Part shown: one piece after another, positions 58,094-64,000 of the stretch
Numbering within the stretch: position 1 is the stretch's first letter
Layout: the number at the start of each line of letters is the position of its first letter
Source: Phyllostachys edulis
Taxonomy: Eukaryota > Streptophyta > Magnoliopsida > Poales > Poaceae
NCBI GenBank assembly: GCA_036346405.1
Contig: CM070563.1
Coordinates: 20,193,022-20,257,021, forward strand
Direction of reading: 5' to 3'
DNA length: 64,000 bases
Made by a program: the position numbers and the translations under genes
The notes under the pieces: generated by a model
The model's database searches: none
Told to the model about the DNA's origin: nothing
Seen by the model: the letters and a program-made list of their open reading frames with translations, nothing else

Positions 58094-58531
58094 TAGTGGG
58101 AGAAGAAGTTGCGCGGTGACCACTTCAAAGGAGATTGTGAAGTGACCTGGCAAGGAAGTGTGAAGTGGTTGCATGCTCACTATCTACGGAGAGGAGGAAG
58201 AGCAGCAATAGTGATCAAGGGTTAAGGCTTAAGTCATGGAGCCGACTTGATTCGTTCAAGTTTCCTAAACGTGGACTAGTGAAGACCGGCAAGTCTTCGA
58301 TACGATGGGAAAAATATCATTGTCTCCATTGTGGTTTATTCTTTGTCTTTACTAATTCTGCACTTACATTTCTAGCAATTTGCTTGTGTATAATTGCTTA
58401 GCTAGATTTGTATCTAGTTTTGATAAAAGCTTATCTTTGTTTAGATAATTTAGTTTAAAATTGTTAATTACTTGAAAAGTTTTAACAACCGCCTATTCAC
58501 CCCCCTTTAGTCGGTTATCCTTGATCCTACA

Positions 58532-60407
58532 GCGGGACGCATGGCAAAATGGTCGGTTGAACTTGGGGAGTTCGACCTCCATTTCGTGTCGCGAACGGCC
58601 ATTAAATCCAAGATCTTGGTGGACTTTGTCACCGAATGGACAAATCCTGAACCTGTTTAGGATCCACAGTACGAGTCCCACGACCAGTGAACAATATACT
58701 TTGATGGGTCACTTACGCTAAGTGGCTCAGGGGCTTGGGTGGTTTTGGAATCTCCTACAAGAGAAACCTTAAAGTATGCTATTCAATTAAACTTTCTTGC
58801 TACAACAATGTGACAGAATACGAAGGTTTGTTGGCTAGCATACAAGCAGCGAAAGTGCTCGAGATTCGACGACTACTCGTGAGAGTAGACTCTCAATTAG
58901 TTGTGAATCAGGTCGGAAAAGAGTACAAATGCTCTAATTCGACCATGTTTCAGTACTTATCGGAAGTCAGGAAGCTCGAAAAGTATTTTTTCGGTTTTGA
59001 GGTACAATATATCCCTCGAAAGGGTAATTTCGTCGCTGACCAGTTAGCTCGAATGACTTCTTCTAGATCACAAGTGCCAAAAGGAGTCTTCTTGGAACAG
59101 CTCGAGAAGCCGTCTTTGGTCGAAACACCAGAGACATTTCCTATTGAGACAGCATCCCTAGAATACAAAGATACCTGGATGAATCCCATCTACGAGTATC
59201 TTCAAAAGGGAACAATACCCAATGGCGATCTTGGGGCTGTTCGTTTATCTTGTAAGGCCAAAATGTATATTTTGGTCAAAAGAGTCCTCTATAAACGAGT
59301 TACTCAAGGGGTTCTCATGCGTTGTATACCGCAGAAAGAAGAATTAAATCTCCTTCAAGAAATAAACAGAGGCATATGTGGAACTCATGCTTCTTACAAA
59401 ACGCTGGTCAGAGAAGCCTTTCGATAAGATTTGTACTGGCCAACAGCCCTACATGATGCTAGAGAGCTTGTTAAGAAGTGTGTATAATGCTAGTTTCAAG
59501 TACACCAACCGGCTCAAGCATTACAAATCATACCTCTTTCATGGCCTTTTGCAACATGGGGTCTCGATATCCTAGGACCGTTCCCAAAAGTACCGGGGGG
59601 GTGGTTCGAGTTCCTTTTTGTGGCTATTGATACGTTCACAAAATGGATCGAAGCTGAACCTCTAACTGGGATAACAACGGAAGCGGCCAAGAAATTTATG
59701 ATGAAAAATGTAATGACTTGATTTGGAGTTCCAAGTCGAATCATTACAGATAATGGTACACAATTTTTGAGCACAAATTTCTAAGCATTTTGCAAAGAAT
59801 TGGGTACGAAATTGTGTTATGCCTCTGTCGCTCATCCACAAAGCAATGGAGTAGTCAAAAGGGCAAACAGTCAAATTATGCAGGAAATTAAAACTCGGGT
59901 TTTTGACCAGCTAATAAAGCGCTCGGGGGCTTAGGTAAAAGAATTACCCTCAATATTATGGGCTATTCGCATAACTACTAGTCGGGCTACAGGTGAAACA
60001 CCTTTTTTCTTAGTTATTGGGGCCGAAGCTGTGCTTCCACCAGAACTAAAGATTCGGTCAACAAGATTTGAATATTATACCGACTCCGACCAAGAACATC
60101 TTCGAGCAGATGACATCAACCTACTCGAAGCAAAGAGGAATCTGGCCTTAATCTATTCAGCAGTTTACCAATAGGCCCTACGCAAATAGTATGATCATAA
60201 GGTCCAACCTCGTAGCCTTACTGTAGGTGACTTGGTATTGAAAAAGATTCAATCCTAGTCTAATCGGAATAAACTTTCCCCTAAGTGGGAAATCCTTACA
60301 CAGTGGTCAAAATTACGCGGCCAGGTTCGGTACGACTAGCCATAGAAGACGGTAGGATTCTTTCCAACTCATGGAATATTGGTCAATTACGCAAGTTCTA
60401 TGTGTAA
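58532..60407 (+). pseudogene. Ty3/Gypsy pol: RNase H and integrase
   Basis: The reading enters at GRMAKWSVELGEFDLHFVSR, the end of the RT/RNase H connection, then an RNase H with all acidic positions visible (YFDGSLTLSGSGAW, TEYEGLLA, VRVDSQLVVNQV, NFVADQLARM). The integrase follows: a zinc-binding region (GICGTHASYKTL.. KKCV-stop-CQFQ), core residues GLDILGP and ITDNGTQF, and PQSNGVVKRANSQI, where the catalytic glutamate is lysine. The protein ends QLRKFYV-stop at 60407. At least ten stops and several frame changes are present. The RNase H type and the 3' layout suggest the Tat lineage. The upstream gag, protease and RT are not in the window, because a SIRE-type Copia had inserted at 58531. 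Confidence 0.85.
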
Positions 60408-60518
60408 CCTTTTACATTCTCAATAAAGTTTATGCTTTCCCCAATATTTATTGTATTACATTGAGCAACGCTTCGATGATTTTTCGATCACTTAAAAAAA
60501 ACACTTGGTTTTCTTTAC

Positions 60519-61190
60519 ACTGGTCGAAGGAAGATAACATCACCTAGTCGAAGTCTTTTCTCTCTGCACGTGGTCCTACCTATTAGAAGGAACTTCCTAG
60601 CATCGACCTGTTCCTAACTTTTACTGCCAGCACAAAGAAACTAGGTTCAACAAAATATGGTCGAAATAATTTACAGTAAGCTCTTTTCGAATCATTAACT
60701 TAGTTTATTTCTTCACTTTTTGCGAAGAATTCTCTAAGTGAGTTGAGCTTTTATAATTTATTCGACTACTTTGAATAAGCTCGATTCGATTAACCTGGTT
60801 GGAGGAAGTAACACCAGCTAGTCGAAGTCTTTCCTCTCTGTACGTGGTCCTGCCCACTAGAAGAAACTTGCTAGCATCATGCTGTTTCTAACTCTTGCTA
60901 CCAGTACATTACAATCGAGTTCAATAAAGAAGGTCGAACGAATTATTTTTAAGTGCACTCTTTTAGTTTGTTCGATTAAGTGTTGATGTTTTCGATTTGA
61001 TTAACCTGGTTGGAGATAGTAACATCACCTAATCAAAGTCTTTCCTCTCTACACGTGGTCCTACCCACTAGAAGGAACTTCCTAGCGTCGATTTGTTCCT
61101 AACTCTCTTGCTACCAGTATATGACAATCGAGATCGACAACAAAAATCGAACGACTTCTTTAAGTAAACCCTTTTCACTATTTACTTAGT
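60519..61190. repeat. Three long imperfect tandem repeats
   Basis: Units start near 60519, 60794 and 61005, each with CTGGT.GA.GAAG.TAACA, GTCGAAGTC.TT.CTCTCT, ACGTGGTCCT.CC.A and CTA.CAG.AC.. in the same order. Periods are about 275 and 211 bp. Variable tandem repeats between pol and the 3' LTR are common in Tat-lineage elements. Confidence 0.75.
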
Positions 61191-61397
61191 TTATATAACT
61201 AAACTAAGTAAATAGTCACGGGGCTAGAATAAAGTTATAAATATAACTTCAATTCTTAGTATTAAAGGTTCAATTCTCATTTCTATTTTTTTTCTTATAA
61301 GTTACTAACTACTCGAAGAGACAACTTGCAGGAAAATAAAGATTTATATTCATAGATAGGAAATTGTCTTTAAAATTACATGCCCAATTAGAAACTA

Positions 61398-64000
61398 CTA
61401 TGATGAGGGAGATCCTACTTGCATCTCCTCCGCGACCTTTTTACCAATCGACTGTATTTCTTCAATCAGTTGCGCTGCCTCTGCTTCAGGGCAGTCGAAG
61501 TCAGCTTCGACTGGTTGAAGGCTAAGATTATTGTCATGAGCCTTAAGTTTTACCAAGGCATAACTTACTGCTCCTTCGATCATTTCTCTTATCAAGTCGG
61601 CTTGATTGGTCTTCAGAGTCGTTATTAACTCCTAGAGAGTTCTGGCTTGCTGTCTAATAGTGCTCATATGATCGGCCACGATGTCTTCAAGAGGAGTGAC
61701 CTCCTTAGCACCAAGTCCACTAAGCACATTGTTAAGGAGTGAAATGTTGTCTTGAAGATTAATCTTCGTAGCCTTCATTTCCTCCTGACAGCGAGTTGAA
61801 GCTTCTAGAAGTCATTTTATTTTGACTCCTTGCTCTAAAAATAGAGTACGACCAGTCAGAAAAAACACTTCTTAAAGACAAGTAAATAAACTGGTCGTAG
61901 GTAAAAGAATTGTTACCTACTAAATGAGAATCAAGCTTTTTAATCTCGTCATCGTGGAAGGCAGCATCCTTTGTGCTCTGCTCCTCCCATGCCTTTATAC
62001 TCTTCTTTTTCTTTGGTGATACGGGTGAGCTTGTTGATCACCAAGGTCTTCGAATCGCCCTCGGTTTTGAGCTTACCAATATCGATCTCTTTTTCTAAAG
62101 TAAAGAAAACGAGTTAGAGAAAGAGAAGAAAGTCAATGAAAATAACAGTTCTAAGTGAAAAACTTACTGTTTATTTCATTTTGCAACTTGCAAGCTGCAG
62201 AATTTGCCTCCTGAAGGTTCTTCAGCAGGTCTTCTTTGTCCCCTCTTATTTTTTGCGCCTCAGCTTTTACATAGTCGAGTTCAGAAATCAAGATTCTTTC
62301 ATCACTTCTAGACCTCCAAAGGATAAAGTAGACATGAGTATTGAATGAGTGGTCGTAACAAAATAAGACTTCTCATGGCAAATACTTACTATCTCACTAC
62401 TAGTTCGCAAAGCTCAGCCTGCTGCTTTTTCAGCAATACAAGTTGCCTGTGGTATTCACCAACAGTGGAGACTTGTTCAAGAGCTCTCTGAACAAAGAAA
62501 GATAGTGGGAAAAATGGGGAAAAAATCCAAATATGAAAGTGTTTGGCATCGAGTACTTACGCTGATGGCTGACCGAGCAAATCTAGCATACACCAGCTCG
62601 GAATCTTGTAGTTCATCAAGCCTGTCGACTTAGTCCCACCATATTTTTTGAAGACGCTCGTCATAAAAAATATGTCCCCTATTTGAAATGTCCTTAGGGT
62701 GTGAGACTTGGTCATGAGACCAAAATGAAGAAGATCCGATGGTCGATAGACCAAAGAACTCGGGGAAGAGGTCTAAGAAGTCTTCGTCGTTGTTGGCATA
62801 AGAAACAACTCCTCCCTGAGGACCAGGAGGGTCGTCCTCTACGACCTCCTTCCCGGCACGACGGTTGGAGTTTTCTCCACCATCTTGACCTGCTGCTTCT
62901 GGCGTTCGTAGGACCAAGTCCCTTGTTTGATAATTGAGATCCTCAATAGTCGACTCGATCACCATTGCTTCCCGATCTTCCGCCATCTTTGCCTTTGCCT
63001 CTATGACCACCTCAGTGATCGTGGCTGCTTCAGCAGCATTAACCTCCTTTATCGCCACCACAGGGATAGGGGATGATTCTACGACCGCTTCTGCTGCTGT
63101 CTCTATGACCGTAGGAGAAGCTATTGCTTCCACGGTTGTAGCTGAGACAATTGTGGGCCTCTCAACAGAAGCATCCTTGGGGGCTGGAGAAGCAGAACTA
63201 AAACCACAAGGGGAAGGGAAAAACATGTCAAATTGTAGAAATAAAAGGTAAATGCTTTTTTTACACTTTTAATTTTACATACTTTGGCTTTCTAGATACA
63301 ATCTTGAATCCAGAAGAAACTTTTCCCAAGGAAGATTTCTTTTTCTTCTTTTCTTCGGCCATCTCAATTCTTGTGACACCTTCAGCCTCTAAAAGGCTTT
63401 CAATGCCATGAGCTTGAGAGGTCGAGGCTTCTTCGACCGCTCCTAGTCGAAAGTCTTGTTGAGGAGTTGGGATCTTTACGACCACATGTGGTCATAGGTC
63501 TTGATCGAGAGCTGCTACTCCTTGAGCTACCTGCGCCTCTTGATGGACGGAACTTGTTTCAACCACTTGAGGGACAACACTTGCCTCGACCATAGGCTCT
63601 GCTGTTGTAGAGGTATCCTTCACAAAAGATATAAAACTTTTTTAGTTCTCCTTTTCTAGTTGCTTGACAAAGCCATGAGAAGCGAAAACTAAAAATGCCT
63701 TGTTGTCATAGTAAAAAGGTATCTTGGTCTTGGGGGCTTTGTGCTTTAGTTCTTTGACCACACCCTTTTTCTCTGCAGCGATCACGTATGTAAAAAATTT
63801 CCTGATGGGAGTGGTTGAGGGGGGGGGGCAAAGCTTGAGTCCTCACCCTTCTTATCAGCCGCCTTCACTAGGCGATGCCTTTTGGCCAGAGGAACTATGT
63901 CTTTCTCTGACCCCTCTTTGACAGCCCTCAATTCGACCTCTTGATCGTCTTGATGGTCTGCTATGCCTACTTGCTACAAAAGTCAGAAAATGAATATTAC
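61398..64000 (-). pseudogene. Antisense multi-exon coiled-coil gene of the Gypsy element
   Basis: The minus strand reads as spliced exons with GT-AG borders: 63283 upward to beyond the window (VKELKHKAPKTKIPF, FVKQLEKEN), 62561-63197 (TTVEAIASPTVIETAAEAVV, RDLVLRTPEAAGQDGGEN, FLDLFPEFFGLSTIGSS), 62390-62487 (YHRQLVLLKKQQAELCELVV), 62168-62314 (DERILISELDYVKAEAQKIR, GDKEDLLKNLQEANSA), about 61920-62095, and 61398-61835 (LQDNISLLNNVLSGLGAKEV, ending MQVGSPSS-stop). The protein is acidic with long coiled coils. Stops (after GRDL, after KIWWD, in RTL*EL) and a frame change near 62000 show decay. Some Tat-lineage Gypsy elements are reported to carry extra genes here, sometimes antisense. The function is unknown. 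Confidence 0.65.

Larger units (their letters stand above)
48920..58098. mobile_element. Outer CACTA (CMC) transposon
   Basis: The ends are CACTACAAGACGAACA at 48920 and, read inward from 58098, CACTACAACATGAACA. The 3 bp duplication is GGA (48917-48919 and 58099-58101). The insertion splits a Copia LTR whose two halves rejoin cleanly. Subterminal regions carry ATGCGTTG words, densest at 57820-58070. No TNP2-type transposase is visible, so it is non-autonomous. Its own sequence is about 3.8 kb; the rest is an inner CACTA element. Confidence 0.9.
47749..58531 (+). repeat. 3' LTR of SIRE copy 2, split by CACTA
   Basis: The LTR starts TGAAAGCATC at 47749 and ends CGGTTATCCTTGATCCTACA at 58531, the same termini as the LTRs at 9455 and 19108. 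Without the CACTA element (48920-58101 including one GGA copy) it is about 1.6 kb. After its end the sequence reads GCGGGACGC, already inside Gypsy coding sequence, so this element had inserted into that Gypsy. The 5' LTR and most internal sequence are not in the window, so the TSD cannot be checked. Confidence 0.85.
58532..64000 (+). mobile_element. Ty3/Gypsy element, 5' cut, 3' beyond window
   Basis: The pol remnant, a tandem-repeat block and an antisense gene form one continuous 3' part of a Gypsy element. No LTR or polypurine tract is reached before the window ends. Confidence 0.7.

Noticed and set aside
58532..58536. GCGGG as target duplication of SIRE copy 2
   Set aside because: The 5' end of that element is not in the window, so no partner can be compared.

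Overview
The window is plant nuclear DNA, most likely from a grass and plausibly from the rice lineage. The pointers are a hAT terminus almost identical to the rice Dart-type inverted repeat as I recall it, initiator-Met-type primer binding sites on Copia elements, two CACTA elements, and decayed plant host genes (a cation/calcium exchanger, a mitochondrial carrier, a CTD-phosphatase-like protein). The species call is inference. I see no intact host gene, no tRNA or rRNA gene, and nothing prokaryotic. Almost everything can be read as nested transposable elements, and several insertions are fixed to the base by target-site duplications (TSDs).

Left block (1-25.9 kb). A Harbinger-like MITE (97-621) and unassigned DNA are followed by a Dart-like hAT element (from 2686) with a broken BED-finger transposase. 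An AT-rich tail leads into a decayed Copia element whose gag gene (5102-5297, resuming at 21610-22484) is split by a long-LTR element at 5298-21604 (TSD TGGCA). The roughly 3 kb right LTR of that element is itself split by a full-length SIRE/Maximus-type Copia element on the minus strand at 9455-20557 (TSD CAGTG; LTRs of 1475 and 1450 bp; gag-pol plus an extra env-position ORF). From 22.5 to 25.9 kb, two copies of an AT-rich tail plus a 0.4 kb unique segment flank a second broken copy of the hAT transposase.

Middle block (26.2-41.6 kb). A cation/calcium exchanger pseudogene on the minus strand (26221-26645 plus 40794-41600) is split by a pol-deleted Copia element at 26646-40793 (TSD CAGGC). 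The left LTR of that element carries two MITEs at its edge and a 10.6 kb near-palindrome (27232-37849). The palindrome is made of two inverted hAT-derived copies, each with a decayed transposase, around a 0.65 kb segment that also recurs inverted at the left end.

Right block (41.6-64 kb). An LTR-like remnant (about 42.8-46.3 kb, minus) abuts the end of a second SIRE-type element (env-position ORF, polypurine tract, 3' LTR from 47749 to 58531). That LTR is split by a CACTA element (48920-58098, TSD GGA), which in turn contains a second CACTA element (50177-55581, TSD ATA). The inner CACTA carries exons of two unrelated host genes in one orientation: the C-terminal part of an NLI/CTD-type phosphatase and part of a mitochondrial carrier. 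From 58532 to the window end lies a decayed Ty3/Gypsy element (RNase H and integrase on the plus strand). Its 3' region carries three long tandem repeats and, on the opposite strand, a multi-exon coiled-coil gene with consistent GT-AG introns.

How the parts relate: insertion order can be read from the nesting. No element looks able to move alone; every coding region has stops, frameshifts or missing domains. Some single-base losses in the 19.1-20.6 kb LTR follow a CWG-to-CG pattern and may be sequence error rather than decay.
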